In this document: positions 8,269 through 16,702 of the stretch, in pieces
Position numbering within the stretch: position 1 is the stretch's first letter
Layout of the letters: each line of letters begins with the position of its first letter
Assembly: GCA_963728785.1 (NCBI GenBank)
Contig: CAVSKV010000004.1
Coordinates: forward strand, 682,001-746,000
From: JAGWRI01 sp963728785
GTDB taxonomy: Bacteria; Gemmatimonadota; Gemmatimonadetes; Gemmatimonadales; Gemmatimonadaceae
DNA: 64,000 bases
Direction: 5' to 3'
The notes under the pieces: generated by a model
Seen by the model: the letters and a program-made list of their open reading frames with translations, nothing else
What the model was told of the DNA's origin: nothing
Database searches by the model: none
Position numbers and translations under genes: made by a program

Positions 8269-9761
8269 TGCGTGGCCTCGTAGACCCAGTAGGAGTGCTG
8301 CGACGCCCGGCCGACGCGCTCGGCCTCATCGCGGGTGGGGAACGGGCCGAGGACCACGCGGTAGATCGACGTCCCGTCGCGTTCGGTGACGAGGATGCGC
8401 GCCCGCTGGCCCTCCACCACGATCTGCGATGCAAGATCCCCGGCGTGGCTCTCCGAAAGCAGCGCCGCAAACGAGACGATATACCCCACGGGCGCGGCGA
8501 GGGCGGAATCGCGGACCGCGATCCGCCCGCCGCGCCGCGCCGCGCTGTCAGCTGCCAACGCGGCCCTGGCGGCCGAGTCGGCCGCGGCGGCGTCCACGGC
8601 CGTTCGTGCGCTGTCGGCAGACGCGAGGTTGAAGCTCACCGGCTGGTCGAGCGACGAGGCCCGTGGGCGGAACCCGTTCCAGTGGAAGGCGAACCAGAAG
8701 TCGCCCGCTCCGCCGCTCACACGCCCAGCCGGCCGCAGCGTCTCGCCGTCCACGAAGGTTACGTCGCCGTCCTGCGCCAGGGCGATCGCTCCGTCCGGTC
8801 CCACGAAGGGAAGGTCGCGCCGCCAGGCGGTGGCCACCGCGCCGAGCGTGCGCCCGGTGCCGATCGCCACGACCCACGTGGAATCGCCGCCGGCGTTGCG
8901 GGCGAGCAGGTAGCGCCCCAACGGATCGACGCGCAGGTCCGACGGCTGGCCGGGCAGGTCGATGTGGTCCGTGACCTGGTCGCGATACCGATCTACCACG
9001 CTCACGACGCGGCTGGCTTCGCTGGCTACGAACACGCGATCACCGCTGGGAGACGACACGGCGGCGACGATCGGCGAACGGAAGCGGACGGGTCGATTCC
9101 AGTCCAGGGCGCGCGTGTCCAGACTCACGAGACCGGAGTCGACGATCAGGTACAGGCGGTCGCCCACCTGCTCCGGCAGTGGCCGCCAGGTGGCAGGAAA
9201 ACCGACCGAGTCGAGGACCTTTGATTCGGGAGGGAAGAGCTTCCAGGCCGTGGTCTGGCCGTTTCGTCCGCCCACGATGAGCAGCGTGCCGTCGCTCTGC
9301 GGAAACACCGCACGCGCGGGCCGTGGCGGATGGAAGGTCCAGTTCGCGGCCGGGGTGAAGCGCACGACGTTGTTCTTGGCGTCCATGCCGTACAAGGCGC
9401 TGCCGTCCTCGGAGGCAGCGCCGAGCAGAGGCGTGACGGCCACCCGATTGGTTTGCCCCAGCCGGAAGTCAATGCGCACGGGGCGTTCCTGGTCGTCGGC
9501 GAACACCACGGCGCCGGCGTCGTCGTCGAACGCGAGCACGCGATCCACGGCGGGGGAGGCGTTCGAGCCGGTCCACACCACCGAGTCGAGGTGCGAGTAC
9601 GTGAACACCCGGGGTGTGCCGCCGGCGCGGGGCACGCGCAGCACGAGCGCGTCAGGGCCGCTCTGCGAGCCGTTGTCGGCAGCGCTCACGGGCACGAGTC
9701 CCCGCTGCCCGCCGCCGCACGCGGCGACCACGGCCGCCGCCGCGAGCAGGGTGCGCCGCAT
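8265..9761 (-). CDS. Lipoprotein with beta-propeller and C-terminal SPOR domain
   Basis: A 498-residue predicted lipoprotein. The N-terminus MRRTLLAAAAVVAACGGG carries a lipobox (VAAC), so it should be lipidated at the cysteine. Residues 40-380 form repeated beta-strand blades that look like a YVTN/WD-type propeller (for example DRVFVASEASRVVSVVDR and YLLARNAGG). An alanine/aspartate linker with repeated ADSAAR follows. The last 75 residues, VGYIVSFAALLSESHAGDLAS to the end, form a SPOR-type domain with RVVLGPFPTRDEAERV. It starts at ATG 9761, sharing one base with the upstream TGA. Likely a cell-envelope protein that binds peptidoglycan through SPOR. Confidence 0.72.
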   Translation of the reverse strand: MRRTLLAAAAVVAACGGGQRGLVPVSAADNGSQSGPDALVLRVPRAGGTPRVFTYSHLDSVVWTGSNASPAVDRVLAFDDDAGAVVFADDQERPVRIDFRLGQTNRVAVTPLLGAASEDGSALYGMDAKNNVVRFTPAANWTFHPPRPARAVFPQSDGTLLIVGGRNGQTTAWKLFPPESKVLDSVGFPATWRPLPEQVGDRLYLIVDSGLVSLDTRALDWNRPVRFRSPIVAAVSSPSGDRVFVASEASRVVSVVDRYRDQVTDHIDLPGQPSDLRVDPLGRYLLARNAGGDSTWVVAIGTGRTLGAVATAWRRDLPFVGPDGAIALAQDGDVTFVDGETLRPAGRVSGGAGDFWFAFHWNGFRPRASSLDQPVSFNLASADSARTAVDAAAADSAARAALAADSAARRGGRIAVRDSALAAPVGYIVSFAALLSESHAGDLASQIVVEGQRARILVTERDGTSIYRVVLGPFPTRDEAERVGRASQHSYWVYEATQ

Positions 9762-12700
9762 CAGAAGCTGGGCCACAGCGACCACGTCCAGAAGCCGTGC
9801 CGGCCCGGTTGATCGAGCGGAATGGCGTAGTCCCAACTGATGAGCGCGTAGTCGAACAGGTTCAATCGGAGGCCGGCTCCATAGCTGCGCAGGGGATACC
9901 GCTGGTGGGTGAGATCATAGTCGCTCGGGCGCGATCCGTACACCGTCTGGCCGTCCGACCAGGCGAGCCCCTCGTCGTAGAACAGCAGTCCGCTCACCGA
10001 AGGGAAGCTGAACGGCAGGCCACCGAGCTGGAGCTTGTCGATGAGCGGGAACCGCAGTTCCACGTTGCCCACGAGCACGCGGCTTCCGAGCAGCTGGAGC
10101 GCGCTGCAGTTGGATTCGTTGGCGCCGACCACGGGGCAGTCGGCGGCGAACTCGCTGTTGCGGTCGTATCCGCGCACGAAATCGGGGCGGGCGATGTACT
10201 TGGGAAACGCCGTCTCGTCGCGCCCCACGGTGACGTCGGCGTAGAGGCGCGTGGCAACGGTGAGGTAGTTGAAGATGATGGGATCGTAGCGGCGGTAATC
10301 GGCCAGATACTCCACCCACTGGTACGCCCCGAACACGGGTGTGACCTGCAGCCGGTAGCGCTGCCCGGCGATCGGGCCGGTGGGCGTATAGAGCGAATTG
10401 TCGAACACGTAGGCGGCCTGCGCGTCGAGGTAGTCGAGACTGGGGTCGCGGCGCGTGCTGTCGAAAGCGAACGGCGACACCGAAATGCCGTTGGTCAACG
10501 AACGGCTGATGAACCAGCGCTCGCGATCGATGTTGTTGAACCCTCCCCCCAGCTCGACGCGCGCGAAGCGGTTGAACGGATACGACGTGAGCCCGAACAC
10601 CTGGCGCGCCACGTACGTGGTGATCTCCTGGTGCTCGATCCCGGCAGCGCGGCCATCGGCCGAGTCCACGGAGTCGGCGGTGAGGAAGTAGAACGGTGAC
10701 TGGGCGAACCCCACCGTGTACTGCCACCGGTGTCCCAGGTCCATGAACGCGGCGTAGGCACGGGCCTCGCTCACGCGGCCGTTGATCTCCACGGCAAGTG
10801 CCACGCGGTGGTCGTCGAGCATGTCACCGAGCACCATTGTCGCGCCGCCGAATACGTTGCCGCCGTAGTTGTCGGGCGCATAGCCGATGCTGGGGCGGGC
10901 CACGTACTCGGGCAGCAGGCGCACGGTTGCCGGCGTGTCGCGGAATCGGGTGGTATCGGGGAGGCCGAGGCTCATGCTGTCCAGCATCTGGGCCACGGTG
11001 ACCACGACCGAATCAGGGCGCTGCCGGAGCGACGTCGAATCGCGGGGGGCGGGCTTCGGGGCGGGCGCCCTGGCCACGACTGCCGGTGCGCGGTACGGCG
11101 TGCGGGCCAGTGAGTCGGGGTGATCGAGGGCCCACACCGTGTACTTGCCGTCCTCGTAGTACGTGAGGGCAAGGCGGTCGGCGCGGCGAGCCCACGAGAT
11201 GGCGGGGCTGTACTCGGTGATGCCCGAGACGGCGCCGGCGAGATTGGTGAGCTGGTAGTGCTCACCGGTGCCGAAGTCGTACAGGAAGACGTTGGCCGTG
11301 CCGGCGCGGTCGGAGACATAGGCCAGCGAGCGGCCGTCGGGCGACCACTGTGGATTGAGGTTGAGACCGGCCTGGCCCGGGACGAGGGTGATCGATCCCG
11401 ACGCCATGTGGTAGAGGGCAATGCGCCACTTGGGGAACCGCAGGAGTGCGAAGTTGGCGTCGGGTCCGCGGTCGGTGACGAAGGCGATGGTGGCGCCGTC
11501 GGGCGACCAGGCGGGCTGCAGCTCGGCAAACTTGTCGATCGTCAGACGCTGGAGATTCGTGCCGTCGGCGTTCACCACGCAGAGGTCGGTGACGCCGCCG
11601 TGGTCGCCGCTGAATGCGATGCGGGTACCGTCGGGCGACCAGCTGGGGCTGGTGACGCTCTCGAACGGCAGCTCGTCGAACCGCGCAATCGGCTTACGGG
11701 TGGCCACGTCGAGCACGTACAGCACGTCGCGTCCTGCGTACTGGGCGGTGAAAGCGAGCTTGCGGCCATCCGGCGAGAAGGCGCTCTGCGAATACAGCAC
11801 GCGCAACTCTTCGAAATTCGGATTCGTGGTGCTCTCCACCAGGCGCTCGATGCGCTTTCCCGTTTGCGCGTCGGCCAGCCACAGGTCGATGAATACCTGG
11901 CCGCGGAGGCGGCTGCCGTTGGCGAGGAACGCCACGTCCTTGCCGTCGGGGGAAAGCGTGGGAGCGAGGAAGATGTCACCCCCGCTTTGTTTGGGGTTGA
12001 GCAGCGGCTTCGCAATGTCGCGAATCCGCTGCAGGTCGGCGATGGCGGGCAGGTAGCGGCGTTGCAGATACTCCTTCCACTCCTCGCTCAGCGCGTCCAT
12101 CGACTGCCCGGTTTCACGCGTGATGGCCTTGGCCACGCCCAGGCTGGGCGTGGCGCGCAGAATCTGGCCGATCGCATCGTCCCCCCACCGCTGCCCGATA
12201 TACGCCCATAGCGAGTGGCCGTAGCGGTACGGGAAGTACTTGTCGGGGTCGTCGGTCATCTCGTCGATCGCCGGGATGGTGCCGTTGAGCGCGGCGTCGC
12301 GCATCCACGCATCGGTGAACGGCGTGGACGCGCCCAGCGACAGGTACTCCGCCATGCCCTCGGCGTACCAGAGCGGTGGATCCACCCGGGCCAGCGTCTG
12401 CATCCCGTTGCCGGCGTGCCCGTGGGAGAACACGTCGTACTGGAAGGCGTGCACCATCTCATGCGTGAGCACGTGCTCGAAGCTGCCGAAGTCGCCGGTG
12501 AAGTTGAGCAGCATGCGGTGGCGCAGGGCTTCCGTCACGCCGCCCGTCGCTTCGCCCAGATCGCCGGTCACGTTGTTCTGCGCGAAATCGGTGCGCGATG
12601 CGAACAGGACTATCGGCTTCTTCTCGATGAACTTGTGGTCCAGAATGCGCGACAGGCGGGCGTAGTCCCGTTCCGCCATGCGGGCGGCCTCCATCGTGGC

Positions 12701-12871
12701 GGCGCGCTCGGCTGGGTAGTAGTAAATGAGAAAATGTTCGGTTTCCAGCAGGTGCCAGTCGAACTGCGCATAGTGGACCTGATTCTGACCGAAGTAGTCC
12801 TGGGCCCGCAGCGTTCGGGCGGGCGCGGCCCACAATGCCAGCGCGACCAGCGCCGCGACGCGGCGAATCAC
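9761..12871 (-). CDS. Peptidase-MA / TolB-type propeller / outer-membrane beta-barrel fusion protein
   Basis: A 1036-residue exported protein with three parts. A signal peptide ends at LRAQ near residue 24. Residues about 35-290 are a peptidase-MA-like metallopeptidase with HEMVH at 137-141 and the third-ligand region WYAEGMAEYLS. Residues 310-640 are PD40/TolB-like propeller blades, each with SPDG or PDGR turns. The C-terminal 380 residues are beta-strand rich, include an Omp85-like VRGY turn, and end in aromatic SLWPSF, as expected of an outer-membrane barrel. The GTG start at 12871 overlaps the rsfS stop (GTGA). The layout suggests an outer-membrane protein displaying a protease and propeller. 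Confidence 0.75.
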   Translation of the reverse strand: MIRRVAALVALALWAAPARTLRAQDYFGQNQVHYAQFDWHLLETEHFLIYYYPAERAATMEAARMAERDYARLSRILDHKFIEKKPIVLFASRTDFAQNNVTGDLGEATGGVTEALRHRMLLNFTGDFGSFEHVLTHEMVHAFQYDVFSHGHAGNGMQTLARVDPPLWYAEGMAEYLSLGASTPFTDAWMRDAALNGTIPAIDEMTDDPDKYFPYRYGHSLWAYIGQRWGDDAIGQILRATPSLGVAKAITRETGQSMDALSEEWKEYLQRRYLPAIADLQRIRDIAKPLLNPKQSGGDIFLAPTLSPDGKDVAFLANGSRLRGQVFIDLWLADAQTGKRIERLVESTTNPNFEELRVLYSQSAFSPDGRKLAFTAQYAGRDVLYVLDVATRKPIARFDELPFESVTSPSWSPDGTRIAFSGDHGGVTDLCVVNADGTNLQRLTIDKFAELQPAWSPDGATIAFVTDRGPDANFALLRFPKWRIALYHMASGSITLVPGQAGLNLNPQWSPDGRSLAYVSDRAGTANVFLYDFGTGEHYQLTNLAGAVSGITEYSPAISWARRADRLALTYYEDGKYTVWALDHPDSLARTPYRAPAVVARAPAPKPAPRDSTSLRQRPDSVVVTVAQMLDSMSLGLPDTTRFRDTPATVRLLPEYVARPSIGYAPDNYGGNVFGGATMVLGDMLDDHRVALAVEINGRVSEARAYAAFMDLGHRWQYTVGFAQSPFYFLTADSVDSADGRAAGIEHQEITTYVARQVFGLTSYPFNRFARVELGGGFNNIDRERWFISRSLTNGISVSPFAFDSTRRDPSLDYLDAQAAYVFDNSLYTPTGPIAGQRYRLQVTPVFGAYQWVEYLADYRRYDPIIFNYLTVATRLYADVTVGRDETAFPKYIARPDFVRGYDRNSEFAADCPVVGANESNCSALQLLGSRVLVGNVELRFPLIDKLQLGGLPFSFPSVSGLLFYDEGLAWSDGQTVYGSRPSDYDLTHQRYPLRSYGAGLRLNLFDYALISWDYAIPLDQPGRHGFWTWSLWPSF

Positions 12872-13242
12872 GCCCCCGCCTGCCGCGCGGCCACCGGTAC
12901 GGCCTCGGCGTCGCCCCACAGCCGCTCGAGTTGGTAGAAACTCCGCAGCGTGGGGTGGAACACATGGACCACGAAGTCCACGTAGTCGAGCAGCACCCAG
13001 CGGCCCTGGGGCAGCCCCTCGGTGTGCGCGGCGTGCTGGCCGGCGCCGGCCAGCGCTTCGGTAACGTGATTGGCCAGGGCGCGGACGTGGGTGTCCGACG
13101 TGCCGCTGGCGATCACGAAGAAGTCGGTCATGTCCGACACGCCGGCGAGGCTCAGGATCACGACGTGTGCGGCCTTGTTGTCAACGCACGTCTGCGCAGC
13201 CAACTGGACGAGCCGCGGAACGGAGGAGGCGCGGGAAGCCAT
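12868..13242 (-). CDS. rsfS: Ribosome silencing factor RsfS (Iojap/RsfS family)
   Basis: A 124-residue protein that binds ribosomal protein L14 and blocks subunit joining when nutrients are limiting. The family core is visible: HVVILSLAGVSDMTDFFVIASGTSDTH in two short blocks, then EGLPQGRWVLLDYVDFVVHVF, the diagnostic region of the fold. Length is usual for the family. It is the first gene of the overlapping run that ends in lolA. A strong stem-loop at 13287-13321 separates it from rplI upstream, so a promoter for this run may lie in 13243-13286. Confidence 0.93.
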   Translation of the reverse strand: MASRASSVPRLVQLAAQTCVDNKAAHVVILSLAGVSDMTDFFVIASGTSDTHVRALANHVTEALAGAGQHAAHTEGLPQGRWVLLDYVDFVVHVFHPTLRSFYQLERLWGDAEAVPVAARQAGA

Positions 13243-13286
13243 GTCGTAGATTAACCCCGGCTGTGGAGCCGCGGGAGCCTGAAACG

Positions 13287-13321
13287 GCGCGCCGCCGGCC
13301 GCGTGGCGGCCAGCGGCGCGC
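13287..13321 (-). terminator. Strong GC stem-loop after rplI
   Basis: A 6-bp inner stem (GGCCGC/GCGGCC, loop GTG) continues through one mismatch into a 9-bp outer stem (GCGCGCCGC/GCGGCGCGC). On the minus strand it lies 28 bases after the rplI stop and before rsfS. Only a short T tract (GTTTC) follows, so termination may be partial. Confidence 0.55.
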
Positions 13322-13348
13322 TGCGCCAGCGGGACGTGCCCGCCGGCG

Positions 13349-13792
13349 CTACTCCTTGATGACCCACACCCGGACTTCGGGCTTCACGTCGGCATGCAGG
13401 CGCACCGGCACCTTGTACACGCCAAGGGCCTTGATCGGCTCGTGCAGGTCGATCTGCCGCCGCTCGAGCTCGAAACCCTGGGCTTCGAGCTGATGGTGAA
13501 TGTCGGCCGCGGTCACCGAGCCAAACAGTTTGCCTTCCTCACCCACCCGGGCCGAGAAGGTGAGGGAGACCTGTTCGAGCCGGCTGGCCACGCTCTGCGC
13601 GGCATCACGCCGCTCGTTCTCGGCCGCCTCGAGGCGCGACCGTTCCTGAGCGATGCGCTTGAGGTTGCCCGGCGTCGCCTCGTATGCGAGGCCGCGAGGC
13701 AGCAGGAAGTTGCGGGCGTAGCCCGGCCGGACCGTGACCACGTCTCCCGGCTTGCCGAGATTCTCGATGGCCTGGCGAAGGATGATTTGCAT
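13349..13792 (-). CDS. rplI: 50S ribosomal protein L9 (bL9)
   Basis: A 147-residue large-subunit protein that binds 23S rRNA at the base of the L1 stalk. The N-terminal domain is typical: MQIILRQAIENLGKPGDVV followed by VRPGYARNFLLPRGLA. A long connecting helix (about residues 42-75) leads to the C-terminal domain. Length and order match the family. It is the last gene of the rpsF-rpsR-DUF2232-rplI cluster, 18 bases after the DUF2232 gene, and is followed by a strong hairpin. Confidence 0.96.
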   Translation of the reverse strand: MQIILRQAIENLGKPGDVVTVRPGYARNFLLPRGLAYEATPGNLKRIAQERSRLEAAENERRDAAQSVASRLEQVSLTFSARVGEEGKLFGSVTAADIHHQLEAQGFELERRQIDLHEPIKALGVYKVPVRLHADVKPEVRVWVIKE

Positions 13793-13810
13793 AGGAATAC
13801 CCGAATGCGG

Positions 13811-14866
13811 TTACGAAGTGGGGCGTGCGCGGTTCCGCCAGTCGGCCCAGGTGTCTCCCAGGCCGAGACCGAACGCCGCGAGCGCCAGCGACATGAAGCC
13901 GAGCACAGCAACGACGTTGAGGAACGGCGCCCAGAGCATCACGAACCCGACGGCGGCCGCGACGGCGAGCACCTTGGGCGCGAGGAACCAGGACAGCACC
14001 GCCAGCCCGCGCACGGCGTACAGCGCGCCGAAGAACACGAGCAGATTGCGGCCGAACGACTCGAACGCCGACAGCGTCGGCAGAAAGACGATGGTCAGTC
14101 CCACGATCAGTCCCCAGACGAGCTGATCGTTGAAGCGAAATTCCCGGAGCGGCGCCAGCGGCGGGCCGAGGCGCGCGCGTCCAAGGCGGTGATACGTGGC
14201 CCAGGCGATCGCCAGCGCCGCGAGCGATTCCAACAACAGCAGCGACGGATACAGACCCGTGCCCGCCTTGGCCAGCACTCCCAACTGCACCTGCGTCTGG
14301 GCGGGGAGCGAATCGAGCCGCGGCACCTTCTGAACGAGCGCGTTCCAGTCGTCCGGGTACTGTCCGATGAACGAGTTGAGCGTGGTCATCGTCTCGGCGT
14401 TGCGCTGCACCAACTCGCTCTGTACGGCGGCGTGCACCTGGGTGCCGCTCACCGGACCCAGCCTGCTCATCACGAGGGCGAGCGCCAGCGCGATGGCCAT
14501 CGCCACCAGCGCCCGCACGAACAGCGGCCGCCGCACCCCGAACAGGCACACCAGGCCGAATGCGCCCGCCAGCAGCAGACTCCAGCCCCGCTGCAAATTG
14601 GCGAACACCGACGGCGTGGCTGGCGGCTGGACGACGGCGTATGCCGCCAGCGCAACGAACGCGAGTGCTACGGTCAGCCGGCCCCCCGCCCACCAGCCCA
14701 CCACGAAGCACGCGGCGAGCGCCGGCACGAGCAGCGCCAGCGTCTGCTCCACCGGCAACACCGCCCGGAATTGCGGGATGCTGGGCACGAGGACGAACGC
14801 CAACATGGCGAGAATGAGCTTGGCCCACCCTCGCTCTGCCGGCGCCGGGGCAGCGGACGCGGCCAC
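13811..14866 (-). CDS. DUF2232 (YybS-like) multi-pass membrane protein
   Basis: A 351-residue integral membrane protein with about eight predicted membrane segments (for example LILAMLAFVLVP, LALLVPALAACFVVGWW and LVWGLIVGLTIVFL). The hydrophobic pattern and its position between rpsR and rplI match DUF2232/YybS proteins, which sit beside S18 or L9 in many bacteria. No enzyme motif is visible and the function is unknown. A central soluble stretch (about residues 130-200) contains acidic and aromatic residues and could be extracytoplasmic. The start is GTG at 14866, one base beyond the rpsR stop. Confidence 0.72.
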   Translation of the reverse strand: MAASAAPAPAERGWAKLILAMLAFVLVPSIPQFRAVLPVEQTLALLVPALAACFVVGWWAGGRLTVALAFVALAAYAVVQPPATPSVFANLQRGWSLLLAGAFGLVCLFGVRRPLFVRALVAMAIALALALVMSRLGPVSGTQVHAAVQSELVQRNAETMTTLNSFIGQYPDDWNALVQKVPRLDSLPAQTQVQLGVLAKAGTGLYPSLLLLESLAALAIAWATYHRLGRARLGPPLAPLREFRFNDQLVWGLIVGLTIVFLPTLSAFESFGRNLLVFFGALYAVRGLAVLSWFLAPKVLAVAAAVGFVMLWAPFLNVVAVLGFMSLALAAFGLGLGDTWADWRNRARPTS

Positions 14867-14867
14867 G

Positions 14868-15089
14868 CTAGCTCTGCAGACCGCTGGTGTAGGGGATCAG
14901 CGCCAAGTACCGCGCGCGCTTGATCGCCGTGGCCAGTTGCCGTTGGTGGCGCGCACAGGTGCCACTCAACCGGCTGGGCAGGATCTTGCCGTGATCGGTG
15001 ATGAAACGGCCGAGGGTTCGATCGTCCTTGTAATCGACCCACCGCACACGGCCTTCGCAGAACGGGCAGGTTTTGTTTTGGCGGCGCAT
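14868..15089 (-). CDS. rpsR: 30S ribosomal protein S18 (bS18), zinc-binding form
   Basis: A 73-residue small-subunit protein that pairs with S6 on the platform. The core KDDRTLGRFITDHGKILPSR and the ending RARYLALIPYT are diagnostic. CPFC (C8, C11) together with C45 and H48 gives a CxxC...CxxH set, indicating the zinc-ribbon (C+) version of S18. It lies three bases after rpsF and one base before the DUF2232 gene, so it is co-transcribed with both. Confidence 0.96.
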   Translation of the reverse strand: MRRQNKTCPFCEGRVRWVDYKDDRTLGRFITDHGKILPSRLSGTCARHQRQLATAIKRARYLALIPYTSGLQS

Positions 15090-15092
15090 GGC

Positions 15093-15455
15093 TTAATCCT
15101 CGTCGTCGTCGTCGTCCTGACGGCGCGCGGCGGCCGCCAGCTCTTCTTCGCTCATCGGGGGCGCACCCGTCTCGTGTTCGTGCAGCGAGAGGAGATAGCG
15201 CACCACACCATCGTCGAGCTTCAGCGCGCGCTCGAATTCGGGGAGCGTCAGGGGATCGGCGGTGAACCGGCTCACGACGTAGTAGCCGGTGTCCTTGCGG
15301 CCGATGTGGTAGGCCAGCTGGCGGCGACCCCAATGGTCGCTCGTGAGGTCCGCGGGGTTCCCGAGGAGCTCCTGGAAACGCGTCAGCTTTTCGTTGATCG
15401 CGGCATCTTCGAGCGTCGAGTCGAAGATATACACCGCCTCGTATGGGCGAGTCAT
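15093..15455 (-). CDS. rpsF: 30S ribosomal protein S6 (bS6)
   Basis: A 120-residue small-subunit protein. It begins MTRPYEAVYIFDSTLEDAAI and has the GRRQLAYHIGRKDTGYYVV motif of the S6 ferredoxin-like fold. The C-terminus is an acidic tail (DDDDDED), common in S6, where some bacteria add glutamates post-translationally. It is the first gene of the ribosomal cluster. Its 5' untranslated region contains a GC hairpin that may be the S6:S18 autoregulatory site (15489-15515), downstream of a possible promoter. Confidence 0.96.
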   Translation of the reverse strand: MTRPYEAVYIFDSTLEDAAINEKLTRFQELLGNPADLTSDHWGRRQLAYHIGRKDTGYYVVSRFTADPLTLPEFERALKLDDGVVRYLLSLHEHETGAPPMSEEELAAAARRQDDDDDED

Positions 15456-15488
15456 ATCGCGGCAATCCTCCCTTTGGTCATGGATCCG

Positions 15489-15515
15489 CCCCCCGCTGGT
15501 TGCCGGAGCGGGGGG
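15489..15515 (-). promoter_or_regulatory. Candidate S6:S18 leader hairpin in the rpsF 5' UTR
   Basis: A 9-bp stem (CCCCCCGCT paired with AGCGGGGGG on minus/plus reading) closes a 9-base loop that reads CCGGCAACC on the mRNA strand. It lies 34-60 bases upstream of the rpsF start. A CCG-containing loop on a GC stem in front of rpsF resembles the known S6:S18 mRNA leader, which mimics the 16S rRNA site. The match is by inspection only. Confidence 0.45.
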
Positions 15516-15525
15516 AGGGTGCTTG

Positions 15526-15560
15526 TTATAATCGCCGGAGGGCCGGCGAAGCGAAGCAGA
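15526..15560 (-). promoter_or_regulatory. Possible promoter of the rpsF operon
   Basis: The only AT-rich hexamer in this GC-rich gap reads TATAAC on the minus strand near 15526-15531, about 70 bases before rpsF. A -35 box is weak (TTCGCT-like, near 15550). Called from position and base composition only. Confidence 0.3.
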
Positions 15561-15606
15561 AACCTAACCGATTGTGGCGTCTGGGGTAAAGGGCTGCCAC
15601 ACCGAA

Positions 15607-16488
15607 TCAGGCTGCAGCACCCGCTTCTGCTTGGGCCGGAGCCACGTCTGCCACGCCGTCGGCAAAGGCCTCGATCAGCGCACGCCCTTCGTACGCCGGC
15701 GGCGGCGTCACCCCGAGGACCCGGAGCACGGTCGCAGGCACATCGAGAATCGACGCGTCGGCCCGCAAGCGCCGCCCTGCCACCACCGCGCCCCCCGCCA
15801 TTACGATCGGGATCGTGCGGTCCAGCGGATGCGCGCTGTTGTGGTCGCGTGGGTCGACTCCACCGCCTCCGTGATCGGCAAGCGCGATCAGCAACGTATC
15901 GGGGTCTGATTCCACCCCCGCCCAATACGCCAGGCGGGCGAGTGCCGCGTCCATGGCCCGCGTCCCGGCGCCGTAGGCCGGCGACATCCAGCCCTCGGCG
16001 TGGCCCGCGCGATCGGCATCGGGCCAATGGAAGAGTATGAGCCCCGAACGCTGCGATTCGAGGGACGGCCGGGCGGCGGTGAGGATCTCGTCCGCACAGT
16101 TGCCCCTGAACGACGGCCGCGCCACTCCCAAGTGGCGGGCCAGGGCCCGCGCGACCCGCCGGTAGAGCAGTGGTAGTTCGGCGAGGCAGGCAGTCGTGAC
16201 GTAGCCGGCCTCATCCAGCAGCGAGGGCAACGGGGACATCGGGCCGCGCGATCGTGGAATGTGAAAGCGGTCGCTGGTCAGCCCGTGTCGGTCCGGTCCC
16301 ACGCCGGTGAGCAGGGAGCCCATGGCAGCCGCAGTGACGCTCGGCGCCACGGTGCTGGCGATGAAGGTGTGGGCTCCGCCGAGGGCCAGGGCCCGCAGGG
16401 TCGCAAGGTTGAACGTGTCGATCGCGTCGCTGCGCAGACCGTCGAGCACGACCACGATCACGCGACGTACGAGGTGGTGCCGTTTCAT
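15607..16488 (-). CDS. Alkaline-phosphatase-superfamily phosphodiesterase / nucleotide pyrophosphatase
   Basis: A 293-residue protein of the type I phosphodiesterase branch. Visible motifs are VVLDGLRSDAID (first metal aspartate), VAPSVTAAAMGSLLTG (nucleophile threonine or serine region), FHWPDADRAGH and ALADHGGGG (late metal ligands). Together these outline the two-metal site of the superfamily. The ATG at 16488 was chosen because GGGAGAG lies just upstream and the conserved fold starts right after it; two earlier in-frame starts add only an Arg-rich stretch. No clear signal peptide. The substrate is unknown. It is divergent from the glycosyltransferase gene across 214 bases. Confidence 0.75.
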   Translation of the reverse strand: MKRHHLVRRVIVVVLDGLRSDAIDTFNLATLRALALGGAHTFIASTVAPSVTAAAMGSLLTGVGPDRHGLTSDRFHIPRSRGPMSPLPSLLDEAGYVTTACLAELPLLYRRVARALARHLGVARPSFRGNCADEILTAARPSLESQRSGLILFHWPDADRAGHAEGWMSPAYGAGTRAMDAALARLAYWAGVESDPDTLLIALADHGGGGVDPRDHNSAHPLDRTIPIVMAGGAVVAGRRLRADASILDVPATVLRVLGVTPPPAYEGRALIEAFADGVADVAPAQAEAGAAA

Positions 16489-16702
16489 GGACTCTCCCGG
16501 ATGGCGGCGGATGATGCGGTCTCCGGGCATGAATGGTCGCCCCGCACGGCAACGAGGCACCGACCGATCGGTCGCCATCCTGTCACAAACCTGCTGTCAG
16601 CGTTGGCGGCCTCGGCGCCGCGCCGTCACCGAGCCGTGACGCGCCCATCGCCGAAGCGCGACGGCGCGTCGCAAAGTTTTGTGCGACCCTCACCCATTCG
16701 CG

